A stretch of 64,000 bases of DNA from Sulfurimonas sp. HSL-3221 (GTDB taxonomy: Bacteria > Campylobacterota > Campylobacteria > Campylobacterales > Sulfurimonadaceae): positions 1,302,001 to 1,366,000 of the forward strand of contig NZ_CP087998.1 in the NCBI RefSeq assembly GCF_021044585.1. Reading direction: 5' to 3'. The notes under the pieces were generated by a model. The model worked only from the letters and a program-made list of their open reading frames with translations, was not told the DNA's origin and ran no database searches. How positions within the stretch are numbered: the stretch's first letter is position 1; every line of letters begins with the position of its first letter. Below are positions 1 through 8,710 of the stretch, piece after piece. The position numbers and the translations under genes were made by a program.

Positions 1-200
1 GTGACCGTGCATGCCTCTTCATAGAGCACGGCATAGGCACCGTTGGCCACGGCCTGGGGAATATCCGCCTTGTCAAAGGCGATGAAGAGGTCCCCCCGTC
101 TCACTTTGTGTGCTTCGAGGACAACGGCGTCGACAAGCGTCACGGCCGGATCGGACATCATCTCCGCCCCGGTCAATGAGAGGAGGTTCTGCAGCCTCAT
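1..200 (-). CDS. Mur-ligase-like protein, N-terminal fragment (runs off window)
   Basis: The first 66 residues of a leftward gene are visible; the rest lies beyond base 1. The ATG at 198-200 overlaps the metG stop codon (ATGA), so translation is probably coupled to metG. The segment reads MRLQNLLSLTGAEMM at the start, followed by a pattern of 'RRGDLFIAF' and 'AVANGAYAVLYEE'. That pattern resembles the N-terminal UDP-substrate domain of MurE/MurF ligases (GDLFvA...GA.aVl.e). The ATP-binding and catalytic domains are outside the window, so whether it is a full ligase cannot be judged. In Campylobacterota an uncharacterised gene often follows metG, from memory. The function is inferred only. Confidence 0.6.
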   Translation of the reverse strand, partial: MRLQNLLSLTGAEMMSDPAVTLVDAVVLEAHKVRRGDLFIAFDKADIPQAVANGAYAVLYEEACTV

Positions 201-2137
201 CCGACGGAACTGCCTGCCTTTCTCGGCGCTTCGGGACGCATCAGCGAGAGCCCCTCGTCATCTTTGGCCGCCAGCAGCATCCCCTCGGAGACCATGCCCA
301 TCAGCTTGGCCGGTTTCAGGTTCGCGACGACGCAGACCTGGGTGCCGACGAGGCTCTGTGCTTCGTAATATTCGCGGATGCCGGCGACGACCTGGCGCGG
401 CTTCTCCTCGCCGACGTCAACCTGCAGCTTGAGCAGCTTCTTGCTCTTGGGTACCTCTTCGGCTTCGACGATGGTGCCGATCTTGAGCTGAGTCTGGAAG
501 AACTGGTCGATGGTGATCAGGTTGTCGGCCTCGACCGGTTCCGCCGCTTTCGCTTTTTTCGGCGCCTCTTCTTCTTTCGCGTTGGGCTGGGCCGCCGGGG
601 CCTGGTCCATCAGCGGGGCCTCGATGCGCGGGAAGAGGGGTGGGACCTTCTTGATCGTAAAGGTCGGCAGCAGTTTACCGCCCTTGACCAAATCGTTATA
701 CGCGTTGGTGTCGATAGCAAAACCGAGCGCGTCCGCGATCGTCGACGTCGTTTTCGGCATGAAAGGGTGCAGCAGGACAGAGGCCTTGGCGAGAATGTTG
801 GCCACGAGTGCCACCAATGCCAGCGCCTCTTCCTTTTTCCCCTCTTTCATCTTGACCCACGGTGCATGCGCTTCGATCGCCTTGTTCCCGATCGTAAAGA
901 GTTTCCAAAGCTCTTCGAGGAAACGGTGTGTCTGAACTTCGTCTAGGAAGCGCTCGACGCTGCCGAGCACGGCATTGACCTCTTCCATCTCTGCTTTGTG
1001 GTAGGTCATGACATCGCTGCTGTCGATGACGAAATCGGAATACTTTCCGCTCATCCCGATAATGCGGTTGAGCAGGTTCCCCAGGTCGTTGCTGAGATCG
1101 GAGTTGATCCGGTCGATCAGGGCGCGCTGGGAGAAATCGCCGTCCTGCCCGAAGGGGACTTCGCGCATCATGAAGTAGCGCAGGTTCTCCAGGCCGTAGA
1201 CGTCGGCGACCTCTTTGGGGCTGACGACGTTGCCCTTGGACTTGCTCATCTTCTCGCCGTCGCGGGTCCACCAGCCGTGGGCACCGATATGCTTCGGCAG
1301 CGGCAGGTCCAGGCTCATCAGGAACGCCGGCCAGTAGATGGCGTGGAAGCGAAGGATATCCTTGCCCACCAGTTGCATCTGTGCCGGCCAGAAGTCCATT
1401 TTCGCCTCGTCGCGGCCGTAGCCGAGCGCCGTGATATAGTTGAGCAGGGCATCGAGCCAGACGTACATAACATGCTTGCTGTCCCCGACAGATTCGGGCA
1501 GCGGCACGCCCCAGGTGAAGCTCGTACGGGTCACGGAGAGGTCATTCAGACCGCCCTTGACGAAGTTGATGACCTCGTTGCGGCGGGATTTCGGCAGGAT
1601 AAAATCCTGGTGCGCTTCGTAATAATCAAGCAGTTTCTGCTCATACGCCGAGAGCTTGAAGAAGTAGCTCTCCTCCTTGACGATGCTTGTCGAGCGGCCG
1701 CAGTCCGGGCAGAACTCGCCGTCGATGAGCTGGGTTTCGGGGAAGAAGGTCTCGCAGCTAACGCAGTAGTGCCCCTCGTAGTTCCCCTTGTAGATGTCCC
1801 CCTTGGCGTACATCTTCTCGAATGCCTTCTGGACACCGGTCATATGGTCCTTGTCCGTCGTACGGATGAACTGGTCGTAACTGATGCCGAATTCGTCCCA
1901 GAGGTTGCGGAAGCTGGCGCTGATCTCGTCGGCGAACTGCTGGGTCGGTTTCTCGAACTTTTTCGCCGATTCCTCGATCTTCTGCCCGTGTTCGTCGGTC
2001 CCGGTGAGGAAGTAGACATCCTCGCCGATCAAACGGTGGTAGCGGGCCAGCGCATCCGCGATGAAGGTCGTATACGCGTGGCCGATATGCGCCTCGCCGT
2101 TGACGTAGTAGATTGGGGTGGTGACGTAATAGCTCAT
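197..2137 (-). CDS. metG: Methionyl-tRNA synthetase
   Basis: A 646-residue class I aminoacyl-tRNA synthetase that charges tRNA-Met in the cytoplasm. The N-terminus (YYVTTPIYYVNGEAHIGHAY) carries the HIGH signature. A zinc knuckle with paired CxxC motifs (CVSC...CPDC) follows near residues 125-150, and the KMSKS loop appears as GEKMSKSKGNVV. The last ~110 residues form a Trbp111/EMAP-like tRNA-binding domain (ITIDQFF...GTIVEAEEVPKSKKLL), separated by a charged Ala/Glu/Lys linker. The frame is open 35 codons further upstream, but that extension is basic and non-conserved. The start at MSYYVTTP was chosen because it fits the family and has a weak GA-rich site upstream. It lies in a leftward operon with fbp and mobB, and its stop overlaps the next start. 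Confidence 0.97.
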   Translation of the reverse strand: MSYYVTTPIYYVNGEAHIGHAYTTFIADALARYHRLIGEDVYFLTGTDEHGQKIEESAKKFEKPTQQFADEISASFRNLWDEFGISYDQFIRTTDKDHMTGVQKAFEKMYAKGDIYKGNYEGHYCVSCETFFPETQLIDGEFCPDCGRSTSIVKEESYFFKLSAYEQKLLDYYEAHQDFILPKSRRNEVINFVKGGLNDLSVTRTSFTWGVPLPESVGDSKHVMYVWLDALLNYITALGYGRDEAKMDFWPAQMQLVGKDILRFHAIYWPAFLMSLDLPLPKHIGAHGWWTRDGEKMSKSKGNVVSPKEVADVYGLENLRYFMMREVPFGQDGDFSQRALIDRINSDLSNDLGNLLNRIIGMSGKYSDFVIDSSDVMTYHKAEMEEVNAVLGSVERFLDEVQTHRFLEELWKLFTIGNKAIEAHAPWVKMKEGKKEEALALVALVANILAKASVLLHPFMPKTTSTIADALGFAIDTNAYNDLVKGGKLLPTFTIKKVPPLFPRIEAPLMDQAPAAQPNAKEEEAPKKAKAAEPVEADNLITIDQFFQTQLKIGTIVEAEEVPKSKKLLKLQVDVGEEKPRQVVAGIREYYEAQSLVGTQVCVVANLKPAKLMGMVSEGMLLAAKDDEGLSLMRPEAPRKAGSSVG

Positions 2138-2154
2138 ACTCTCTAATATCCTTG

Positions 2155-2358
2155 TTAAAATTCGAATCCGCCGGTCTCGCCCTTGGACATGCTGTCGTAA
2201 ACAGCGGCGACGTAGCTTTTGCGCACGTCGCATCCCAGGCAATGCTCGCAGGCGCTGCAGCTCTTGACGCCGTGTTCGGCCTGGCAGGCCTGCAATTTCT
2301 CGATCATGACATCGAGCTGCAGTTCGAAACGGTCTTTTTCCGGGTCACTCTGCGCCAT
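2155..2358 (-). CDS. Small cysteine-rich conserved protein
   Basis: A 67-residue acidic protein with four cysteines as C-x2-C-x2-C-x2-C ([10 protein letters not shown]), flanked by two charged helical stretches, and ending in [12 protein letters not shown]. The cysteine array suggests a metal site or disulfide switch; nothing visible shows an enzyme. It starts inside the 3' end of fbp (14-nt overlap) and ends 17 nt before metG, so it belongs to that operon. Proteins with this ending recur in Campylobacterota as uncharacterised proteins beside fbp/metG, from memory. Neighbouring genes suggest housekeeping expression but do not give a function. Confidence 0.75.
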   Translation of the reverse strand: MAQSDPEKDRFELQLDVMIEKLQACQAEHGVKSCSACEHCLGCDVRKSYVAAVYDSMSKGETGGFEF

Positions 2359-3199
2359 AGGCCGCTTTCACCTTGCCGATTTCATAGGTGGAGCCGAAGA
2401 AGCAGGGCGTCGTCTCATGCGGGTCGCTGCACGGCAGCTCCAGGAGGCGGTTGCCCTTTTCATCCACCGCCGCGCCGCCGGCCATCTCGTAGACGAAGGC
2501 GAAGGGGAAAACCTCGAAGAGCTTGCGCAGCTTGCCGTCGGGTTTGTCTGTCGTACCCGGGTAGCTGAAGAGTCCGCCCCCTTTGAGCAGGATCTGGTGC
2601 AGGTCCGGGACCATGCCACCGGAGTAGCGCAGGCGGTACCCCTCCGCAAAGAGGCCGTCGATGAGCTGTTTGTGGTGTACAGGCCAGTGCTGCTGGGTGC
2701 CGCCCGGGGCGTTGAGCTTGCCCTTTTCGCCGATCTTGATCTGCTCGAGCTCTTTGAAACGGCCGTGGCGCCACGTGTAGTGGCGGACGTTGTTCTTGTA
2801 GGCCGTCACCATCTCGGTACGCGGGCCGTAGACGACGTAGACGGAAGCGATCATCTTCTGCGCGCTCCATTCGCCGTCGTAGATGCCGAAAATGGAGCCG
2901 ACGCTCAGGTCGACGTCGATCAGGCTGGAACCGTCGAGGGGGTCGTAGGCGATGCAGAGCTGCCCGCCTTCGTGCAGGATCTCCTCCTCCTCTTTCTCCT
3001 CGCTGGCGATCGCCTTGACGAGGGGAATGCGGGAGAACTCCTCGGCGATGATCAAGTCGCTCTGGATGTCGAGCTTGAGCTGAACGTCGCCGGACTGGTT
3101 GGAGTGGGCCGAATAGTCGGTATCTTCGTTGGTGATCGCTTCGTGAATACGGTGCGCGGCGCGTTCGATGGCTTCAAAGACGGGGGCGAGGGTCTGCAT
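2345..3199 (-). CDS. fbp: Fructose-1,6-bisphosphatase, class I
   Basis: A 284-residue enzyme that dephosphorylates fructose-1,6-bisphosphate to fructose-6-phosphate. This is the gluconeogenic step feeding hexose synthesis, including the glycogen genes at the other end of the window. The metal-binding signature [16 protein letters not shown] lies near residue 90-105, and the substrate-binding segment [21 protein letters not shown] lies toward the C-terminus. These identify class I rather than GlpX-type (class II). The ATG at 3199 follows an AAGGAG site; a longer frame adds 11 residues without support. mobB ends two bases upstream. An autotroph on the reductive TCA cycle needs this enzyme to build sugars. 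Confidence 0.96.
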   Translation of the reverse strand: MQTLAPVFEAIERAAHRIHEAITNEDTDYSAHSNQSGDVQLKLDIQSDLIIAEEFSRIPLVKAIASEEKEEEEILHEGGQLCIAYDPLDGSSLIDVDLSVGSIFGIYDGEWSAQKMIASVYVVYGPRTEMVTAYKNNVRHYTWRHGRFKELEQIKIGEKGKLNAPGGTQQHWPVHHKQLIDGLFAEGYRLRYSGGMVPDLHQILLKGGGLFSYPGTTDKPDGKLRKLFEVFPFAFVYEMAGGAAVDEKGNRLLELPCSDPHETTPCFFGSTYEIGKVKAAYGAE

Positions 3200-3201
3200 G
3201 G

Positions 3202-3705
3202 TTATATCTCCTTGGCATGGGTGAGGATCCACTCGACGACGGCGTCGGGGTCGTTGAGGTCGAGGACGGCGACCTTGTCGGGAAGGTCGTAATCGTCAAG
3301 TGTGACGCTCTCGTCGACGGCGAGGGCGTTCATATAGGGAAAATAGGCTTCGTCGATGCGGTCGCGAAAGATGCTGATCCGCGGCAGCGGCAGGGTTTTG
3401 AGTCCTTCGACGAGCAGGATGTCAAAATGGCCGAAGAGCGCGATCAGTTCGTCCAGCTCGTGGTGGCGGTGGGAGAAGAGGGTGGTTCGGCTGGGCGATG
3501 TGACGATCACCTCGGCACCGGTATCGGTGAACTTGTAGCTGTCCTTGCCGGGAATGTCGAAACGCGCCTTGTCCTTGGGGTCGTTCTTGATAATGGCAAC
3601 CTCTTTGCCGTGTTCGTGCATCAGGCGGGCGGCCACTTTGACGATCAGTGTCGTTTTTCCGCTGTTCGAAGGGCCGGTAAAAGCGACGGCAAGACGTTTC
3701 TTCAT
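3202..3705 (-). CDS. mobB: Molybdopterin-guanine dinucleotide biosynthesis protein B
   Basis: A 167-residue P-loop GTPase of the MobB family, an accessory for attaching GMP to molybdopterin in Mo/W enzymes such as formate dehydrogenase, nitrate or polysulfide reductases. The Walker A motif GPSNSGKTT is at residues 10-18, and the family segment '[20 protein letters not shown]' follows. It is first in a leftward operon (mobB-fbp-small Cys protein-metG). A TATAAT hexamer lies about 42 nt upstream of the ATG. The link to fbp and metG looks like simple co-transcription rather than shared function. No target molybdoenzyme is in the window. Confidence 0.93.
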   Translation of the reverse strand: MKKRLAVAFTGPSNSGKTTLIVKVAARLMHEHGKEVAIIKNDPKDKARFDIPGKDSYKFTDTGAEVIVTSPSRTTLFSHRHHELDELIALFGHFDILLVEGLKTLPLPRISIFRDRIDEAYFPYMNALAVDESVTLDDYDLPDKVAVLDLNDPDAVVEWILTHAKEI

Positions 3706-3746
3706 GGTAACTGCATCCCCGGGGACTCTCCCTTAAAATATGGGGG

Positions 3747-3819
3747 ATTATAGTCCACAATGGTTGAAAATCTCTTAAGATGGGCGCAAATGGGCTGCGG
3801 AGCGACATTCCGCTATAAT
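3747..3819. promoter_or_regulatory. Divergent promoter region between mobB and a lipoprotein gene
   Basis: Two perfect TATAAT boxes face outward: one on the minus strand (complement of 3747-3752) for the mobB operon, and one on the plus strand at 3814-3819, 28 nt before the lipoprotein ATG. No confident -35 hexamers were identified for either. Confidence 0.55.
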
Positions 3820-3846
3820 GCTGCAAACCATGCTTTCCGGAGTCCC

Positions 3847-4320
3847 ATGCGCTTTTGGCCCATATTGTTGATCACCGCCGTGCTCTTTTCCGCGTGCAGC
3901 AAAGAGAGCGCCTTCACCCACTTTACAAAACTCGACAGCCGGCACGAACGGGCGGTCGCGAACCTCAAACGCGTCACCCTGACCGACGAGGCCAACCGTA
4001 CGACCGCCCTGATCAGCATCCTGCATCTCAACCCCGTCGATCCGCAACTCTACGGCGAGCGCCCCTCCTTCTTTGTCGCCCTTTTCGACCGCGGCGGGCG
4101 GACCCTGGAGGAGTATAACGTCACCCTCAACGGCAAAGCCCCCGTCGGGATGGCACCGCTTGATGACAACTGCTCCCTACGGGGGTTGATGCCGCTGAAC
4201 AACCCGTGGAACCGCTACTACCAGCTCCTCTTCCGACCGACGAAGGAGGCGAACCTTACTTTGTTTTTCGGAACCGGTCCGTCTTTGAAGGGTGAAGTAA
4301 CGTTTCACACAGATCAATAA
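3847..4320 (+). CDS. Putative lipoprotein, unknown function
   Basis: A 157-residue secreted protein. It begins with a lipoprotein signal (MRFWPILLITAVLFSACSK, lipobox LFSAC, lipidated Cys near residue 17). A soluble domain follows, rich in beta-strand-like alternation: 'ALISILHLNPV', 'FFVALFDRGGR', 'LTLFFGTGP'. It resembles no family I can name. The start was moved from an upstream in-frame codon to the ATG giving the signal peptide, 28 nt after a TATAAT box. Its last 65 nt overlap the 3' end of the convergent lytic transglycosylase gene, so the two mRNAs are complementary at their tails. Confidence 0.75.
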   Translation: MRFWPILLITAVLFSACSKESAFTHFTKLDSRHERAVANLKRVTLTDEANRTTALISILHLNPVDPQLYGERPSFFVALFDRGGRTLEEYNVTLNGKAPVGMAPLDDNCSLRGLMPLNNPWNRYYQLLFRPTKEANLTLFFGTGPSLKGEVTFHTDQ

Positions 4321-5890
4321 GCGAGACCGGCTCGCCCAGGATCTTCTTGTAGACCACGTAGTTGGTCAAGACCTTCTTCCCGTACTCCCGCGTCTCCGTC
4401 GTCCGCATCAGCTCCATGCTTAAGAAAGGCTCGTAGGGGCCGGCATTGAACTTGTCGTCAAGCAGGTAGCGTTTGGTGAACCCGATGCCGCCGTTATAGG
4501 CGTAGGCGATGAAGAGGGGGTGATAAACGCGGTACTGCAGCCACGCGATATGGGGCTTGGCGTAGAGCAGATTGATATGCGGATCGAACATGTCAAAAAG
4601 GGTATCGCGCCCGCAATCCACCTTGCCGTCCATCGCACGACACAGAAAGGGCATCATCTGCATCAGCCCCAGGGCATAGGAGTGCGACAGGGCCGCCGGG
4701 ATAAACCGGCTCTCCTGGCGCATCAGCGCGTAGATGATCGCCTTGGTATCCGTATCGACGTCGTTTAGCTCTGCGTCGTAGGGCATGACATACCCCTGCA
4801 GGCGGTAGCGGGAAGCCTTTTCGATAATGAAGGACTGGAGCGGCACGAGGTTTTTCGCATCGTAGCGTTTGGCCAGGGCGTAGAGCTCGTCTTTCGGTGT
4901 CCGGTTGATCGTATCAAGCAGATCGTTCCAGACGAAGGGGTCGGAGAGGTTCAGATCCGAAACGGTGTCGGATGTCTGCAGCTGCGAGTAGTAGTTTTCC
5001 GGGAAAATGCCCGTTTTCTCCATCGCGTAGAGGGAGTAGAAGTTGATGTCCCAGCTCTGCGCCAGCAGTTTCCACATCAGGTCGTTCTTCTCCGAAGCCA
5101 GGGCCTGCCAGAAGAGCGCCTTGTCCTTGTCGCTCTGATAATAGGCTTTGTCGCCGGAGAGCTGGAAGAGTTCGATCGCCCGGGATTTTTTGCCGCGCTG
5201 CAGCTGGTTCAGTCCCAGGTAAAAGAGCCCGCGCGGGTCAAGGCTTTCAACGGCATCAACCTTGGTCAGTGCCCAGCCGAACTTCGAGAGTTTGTCGTCA
5301 TTGATCGTACTCATGACCGCGGAGGTAAAGCCCGGTGCCTTCGCCAGCAGTTGCATGTAGTCGTAATCGGGGATGAAATTAAACTGCTTCCGTCGGGAAT
5401 TGCCGTAGCTGCCGTTGAAAACGCGCAGAAACAAGGCGGGCGGGTAGCGCTTGTAGTGCTGCTGGAGGTCAGGATCATTCAGCACTTCCGCTGCGGCTTT
5501 GAGGGAGGCATCGCCCACAAGCCCGACAACGCGGTCGCGCGCCTTTTGATGCATCGCAGAGAGTTTGCCAACGGAGAGCGCCAGTTTCATACAGCCGGCA
5601 TCCTCGCTCTTGATCAGGTCATTGACACCCATTTTCATACATTTGACGGTATAGGCGACTTCGGGGCGGGCACTCTTCTCGGCATAGGCGAAAAACATCC
5701 GTCTGCCAACATTGCGGATCAGGTAGAACGCCTCGTCGGCCTGTGCAGAGGTGATGTTCTGGTCGAAATACTGCCAGATCATAAAGTTGCGGGCATTGGA
5801 AGGGGGCTTGGAGCGGATCTGCTCCAGGGTGATGTCGGCGCTGAGCAGCGTACCGAGCAAGAGCGTTGCGAGGGCGGCCCGCAGACGCAT
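4256..5890 (-). CDS. slt: Soluble lytic murein transglycosylase
   Basis: A 544-residue periplasmic enzyme that cleaves the MurNAc-GlcNAc bond of peptidoglycan to give 1,6-anhydromuropeptides. The N-terminus (MRLRAALATLLLGTLLSA) is a signal peptide. A long alpha-helical superhelix follows, and the C-terminal SLT domain has the catalytic glutamate in MRQESRFIP and the GLMQMMP motif about residues 440-470. The longest frame extends into yggT and gltX; this start was chosen because it gives the signal peptide and sits two bases after the yggT stop. It is last in gltX-yggT-slt. The 3' end overlaps the convergent lipoprotein gene by 65 nt. Confidence 0.93.
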   Translation of the reverse strand: MRLRAALATLLLGTLLSADITLEQIRSKPPSNARNFMIWQYFDQNITSAQADEAFYLIRNVGRRMFFAYAEKSARPEVAYTVKCMKMGVNDLIKSEDAGCMKLALSVGKLSAMHQKARDRVVGLVGDASLKAAAEVLNDPDLQQHYKRYPPALFLRVFNGSYGNSRRKQFNFIPDYDYMQLLAKAPGFTSAVMSTINDDKLSKFGWALTKVDAVESLDPRGLFYLGLNQLQRGKKSRAIELFQLSGDKAYYQSDKDKALFWQALASEKNDLMWKLLAQSWDINFYSLYAMEKTGIFPENYYSQLQTSDTVSDLNLSDPFVWNDLLDTINRTPKDELYALAKRYDAKNLVPLQSFIIEKASRYRLQGYVMPYDAELNDVDTDTKAIIYALMRQESRFIPAALSHSYALGLMQMMPFLCRAMDGKVDCGRDTLFDMFDPHINLLYAKPHIAWLQYRVYHPLFIAYAYNGGIGFTKRYLLDDKFNAGPYEPFLSMELMRTTETREYGKKVLTNYVVYKKILGEPVSLIDLCETLLHPSKTDRFRKTK

Positions 5891-5892
5891 TG

Positions 5893-6189
5893 TTAGAGCG
5901 CACCTGCCAACGCGTAGACCAGGCGGACGAAGATGACATCGATCACCTGAAGGCCGATAATGATGATGAGCGGGGCGAGGTCGATACCGTTGAAGATGGT
6001 CGGCACGTAGCGGCGCAGCAGGCTGTAGGCCGGTTCGGTCAGGCGGTACAGCACCTGTACGATGGGGTTGGTCGGATCGGGGCGCACCCAGGTGAGCAGG
6101 GCGGCGATAATGACGACCCAGATATAGACGTTGATCAGTGTATGGACGATACCGCCGAGGCCTGCGATGATGCTGCCGAAGGTGCTCAT
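5893..6189 (-). CDS. yggT: YggT family membrane protein
   Basis: A 98-residue inner-membrane protein with two hydrophobic segments (about residues 5-35 and 68-92) separated by a basic loop containing the YggT-family core: [20 protein letters not shown] followed by LLRRYVP. Family members occur in cell-division/cell-wall neighbourhoods and have been linked to ion homeostasis and, in plastids, to division; the exact role here is unknown. Its ATG overlaps the gltX stop (ATGA), so the two are translationally coupled, and slt follows two bases later. Confidence 0.9.
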   Translation of the reverse strand: MSTFGSIIAGLGGIVHTLINVYIWVVIIAALLTWVRPDPTNPIVQVLYRLTEPAYSLLRRYVPTIFNGIDLAPLIIIIGLQVIDVIFVRLVYALAGAL

Positions 6190-7484
6190 TTGACGATCTC
6201 CCCGAGGTAGGATTTGATCTGTACATAGACGTCGGCCAGTTCCGGGCCGTGTTCGGCGCCGGTGAGCAGCAGGCGCAGGGATTTAAAGAGCTGTTTGCCC
6301 TTGATGCCCGTGGCGTCGACGACATGCTGCTTGAGATCGTCGAAAGCTTCGAAGTAGGGCGCCGCTTTGATGGCGGCGCGGATCGCTTCGGCGCTCTCGG
6401 CGAACTCCTCCGGGATCTCCTTCGGCGCAAACACCGCCGCTACCTTTGCCTTGAGCTCCTTGGTCGTACTGGCCTCTTCCAGGTAGAGTTTGGCCAGTCT
6501 GCCGATGGAATCGTCGGCAAACCCGACGTAGCGCGAAAGCTCTTTATCCTCCATGCGGCGGAGGTGCTCACGGTTGATATGGCGCAGCTTGTCAATGCTG
6601 AAACGCGCCGGCGCGCGGGAGATATTTTTAAGGTCGAACCAGGCGACCGCCTCGGCCATCGTAAAGACCTCTTCTGGGGTCTTGTTGCCGATGAGAATGA
6701 GGTAGTTGGCGATCGCTTCGGGCAGGAACCCCTCTTCAAGCATCCACTTGACGCTCGACGCATTGTCGCGCTTACTCATCTTCTTGCCCTCGTCGTTGAG
6801 GATGATGGGCAGGTGGGCGTATTCGACCTTCTTGTCGTAGCCCAGGGCGTTGCGGATCGCGATCTGCTTGGAGGTGTTGGAGAAGTGGTCCTCGCCACGG
6901 ATGACCAGGGAGATGTCGCCGAGCATATCGTCGATGGCACAGGCGAAGTTGTAGGTCGGGTACTTTTCCGCGCGCAGGATAATAAAGCTGTCGATATCCA
7001 TCGGGTCGAACGTCGCTGCACCCTTGATGATGTCCTCAACCGTGATGGGTGCATCGGGGCGCTTCAGACGGACCGTGAACGGGTTCTCGTTGTCGATCGT
7101 CGCTTCCGGAGGAAGGTGCGTACAGGCGTCGTCGTAGCGGAAGGGCTTTTTCTGCTCCTTCGCCAGCTCACGTTTGCGGTCGAGCTCTTCGGGGGTACAG
7201 AAACAGTTGAACGCTTTTTTCTCCTGCAGCAGCTGGATCGCCATGGCACGGTGAAAACGCAGGTTGTTGCTCTGGTAGATGACGTCGCCGTATTCGATAC
7301 CGAAGAGCGCAAGGATCTGCAGGATCTCCTTGTCCTTGCCTTCAATATTGCGCTCTTTGTCCGTATCTTCGATCCGGATGATGAGCGGCTCATTGCGCTG
7401 GCGGGAGAGGAGGGCGTTGAAGAGGGCAACGCGCAGGTTCCCGATGTGCATATCTCCTGTCGGGCTTGGGGCAAAACGCAGCAT
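6186..7484 (-). CDS. gltX2: Glutamyl-tRNA synthetase, GluRS2 type (likely glutamylates tRNA-Gln)
   Basis: A 432-residue class Ib synthetase with [13 protein letters not shown] (HIGH motif) at the extreme N-terminus and [12 protein letters not shown] (KMSKS). The exact wording around both motifs, the [14 protein letters not shown] segment and the short length match Helicobacter pylori GltX2 rather than GltX1. In H. pylori GluRS2 preferentially attaches glutamate to tRNA-Gln. The mischarged product is then converted to Gln-tRNA-Gln by GatCAB, replacing glutaminyl-tRNA synthetase. This organism should therefore carry a second gltX plus gatCAB elsewhere. It starts with ATG directly at the HIGH-containing N-terminus. 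It is first in the gltX2-yggT-slt operon. Confidence 0.93.
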   Translation of the reverse strand: MLRFAPSPTGDMHIGNLRVALFNALLSRQRNEPLIIRIEDTDKERNIEGKDKEILQILALFGIEYGDVIYQSNNLRFHRAMAIQLLQEKKAFNCFCTPEELDRKRELAKEQKKPFRYDDACTHLPPEATIDNENPFTVRLKRPDAPITVEDIIKGAATFDPMDIDSFIILRAEKYPTYNFACAIDDMLGDISLVIRGEDHFSNTSKQIAIRNALGYDKKVEYAHLPIILNDEGKKMSKRDNASSVKWMLEEGFLPEAIANYLILIGNKTPEEVFTMAEAVAWFDLKNISRAPARFSIDKLRHINREHLRRMEDKELSRYVGFADDSIGRLAKLYLEEASTTKELKAKVAAVFAPKEIPEEFAESAEAIRAAIKAAPYFEAFDDLKQHVVDATGIKGKQLFKSLRLLLTGAEHGPELADVYVQIKSYLGEIVK

Positions 7485-7626
7485 GAAACGTTCCTGATTT
7501 TTTTGTGAAATATTAACGAAACAAGCTTAATAGCGGAGTCTCACATCACATTTAGTTCGCGACAACGCCCCTTCGCATACCCGGCGGATTAGCCAGCCGC
7601 TATGTAAAATGGGGTAGACTGTCGCC

Positions 7627-8160
7627 ATGAAAGCATTTTTGATTGATCCCGACACCCAAACTGTTTCCGTCCAGGATTACGACGGACAGCCCCACAGCCT
7701 TTACACCCTGTTCGGTTCCCTGCTCGTTGACAGCAACGCCCTGCTGAATGCGCATATGGTCTACAGCGGCGGCGAAGCGTTCGAAAAAGGCCAAAAGGGC
7801 TTTTTCCTCGGCGAGAAACTGCTCTTCGGCAAAACGCTGGTCGTCGGCATGACCGACATTGAAGAGGTGGATGCGACCATCGAGGCGGAGACGCTTCAGC
7901 AACTCCTCCGGTACGAACTGCCGGCGTTCTACCGCCAAGCGATCGCCCTGCTGCCCCCGGACTTTGCCTTTGACCAAAGCTGCACGCTCGAAGGGATGGA
8001 GGGCGCCACGGTCGAGTGGGTCTTTTACGCCTTCAGCCTCGCCGACGATGCGACACAGTCCTATTTTCTTGACGAACTGAAAAAGACGGTATCGGGGGGA
8101 GGGGAAGTGCATCCCTACCTGGAGAAGATGGGCAATCTCGCTATCCGCTCAATGCAGTAG
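7627..8160 (+). CDS. Conserved hypothetical protein
   Basis: A 177-residue soluble protein without signal peptide or membrane segment. The N-terminus (MKAFLIDPDTQTV) and the segment 'SGGEAFEKGQKGFFLGEKLLFGKTLVVG' suggest a small beta-rich domain, loosely reminiscent of DUF3846-like proteins; this is a guess. The C-terminal half is acidic and helical. It stands alone, rightward, between the leftward gltX2 operon and a miniprotein gene. No function is proposed. Confidence 0.7.
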   Translation: MKAFLIDPDTQTVSVQDYDGQPHSLYTLFGSLLVDSNALLNAHMVYSGGEAFEKGQKGFFLGEKLLFGKTLVVGMTDIEEVDATIEAETLQQLLRYELPAFYRQAIALLPPDFAFDQSCTLEGMEGATVEWVFYAFSLADDATQSYFLDELKKTVSGGGEVHPYLEKMGNLAIRSMQ

Positions 8161-8219
8161 ACAAGCAATCGCCGCCTCGCAGCGGGACGGCACTTCAAAA
8201 AAGCGTACACAATGAGCTG

Positions 8220-8339
8220 CTACTGCTCTCCGCGTTGACGCTCTTCCTTTTCATACAACCGGTTATACTGGAGAACGCCTACTCCCAAAAAGACGGCAAA
8301 GAGTGCGATGATGCCAAGAATAATCTCTCCCGGTGTCAT
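8220..8339 (-). CDS. Single-span membrane miniprotein (39 aa)
   Basis: A short frame on the minus strand encodes a 39-residue protein starting MTPGEIILG. It has one hydrophobic helix (about residues 4-23, rich in Ile/Leu/Val/Gly/Ala) followed by a strongly charged tail (YEKEERQRGEQ). A near-perfect ribosome-binding site (GGAGGAAAG) lies 5 nt before the ATG, the main reason to call it real. The composition resembles small subunits of respiratory complexes (CcoQ/CydX-like size), but the sequence matches none I recognise. It lies downstream of tRNA-Glu on the same strand, separated by a possible terminator. Confidence 0.7.
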   Translation of the reverse strand: MTPGEIILGIIALFAVFLGVGVLQYNRLYEKEERQRGEQ

Positions 8340-8396
8340 AATTCTTTCCTCCGGATTCATGTTTATTTGTGCTTAGACAAATCTACTCCACCCGAA

Positions 8397-8427
8397 ATAA
8401 AAACCAGCTTCCTTTGCAAACGGAAGG
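8397..8427 (-). terminator. Possible terminator after tRNA-Glu
   Basis: On the minus strand a CTTCC/GGAAG stem with a 9-nt loop is followed, four bases on, by a run of five T. It lies about 115 nt downstream of the tRNA. The stem is short, so the call is tentative. Confidence 0.4.
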
Positions 8428-8542
8428 CCCGGACATAACCATGCACAAAGAATCGTTTGGCCGATGCCAATGAAGCATGGTGGCTAACGTGTCAAAGGTG
8501 ATTGGAAAAGATGTTGAAAGTTTTGAAATAAGGGAGAAGAAG

Positions 8543-8617
8543 TGGTGACCCCACGGAGACTCGAACTCCGGTAACCAGAATGAAAATCTGGGATCCTAAC
8601 CGCTAGACGATGGGGCC
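8543..8617 (-). tRNA. tRNA-Glu (UUC)
   Basis: A 75-nt tRNA on the minus strand. The acceptor stem GGCCCCA pairs with TGGGGTC, followed by discriminator A and an encoded CCA. The anticodon arm CCAGA-TTTTCAT-TCTGG places anticodon TTC (UUC). The T arm carries GGAGTTCGAGTCTCC and the D arm TCTAGCGGTTAGGA. This is the canonical glutamate isoacceptor. The non-canonical GluRS2 1 kb away is expected to act mainly on tRNA-Gln, not this tRNA. Confidence 0.97.
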
Positions 8618-8676
8618 ACGCTGTTGCAACATTTTTGTTGAGCCGAAATTATATTTCCGTATCGCTTAACAATCTC

Positions 8677-8704
8677 TTAAATGCCGCAGTATTGCGGCAT
8701 TTAA
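8677..8704 (-). terminator. Terminator of the REC-RHH regulator gene
   Basis: A perfect 12-bp inverted repeat (TTAAATGCCGCA / TGCGGCATTTAA) with a 4-nt loop sits 6 nt past the stop codon. The T-run is weak, so it may act in either direction. Confidence 0.65.
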
Positions 8705-8710
8705 ATGAAA

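Noticed and set aside
6186-7484. Ordinary GltX (GluRS1)
   Set aside because: N-terminal and KMSKS-region wording fits the GluRS2 group rather than GluRS1.
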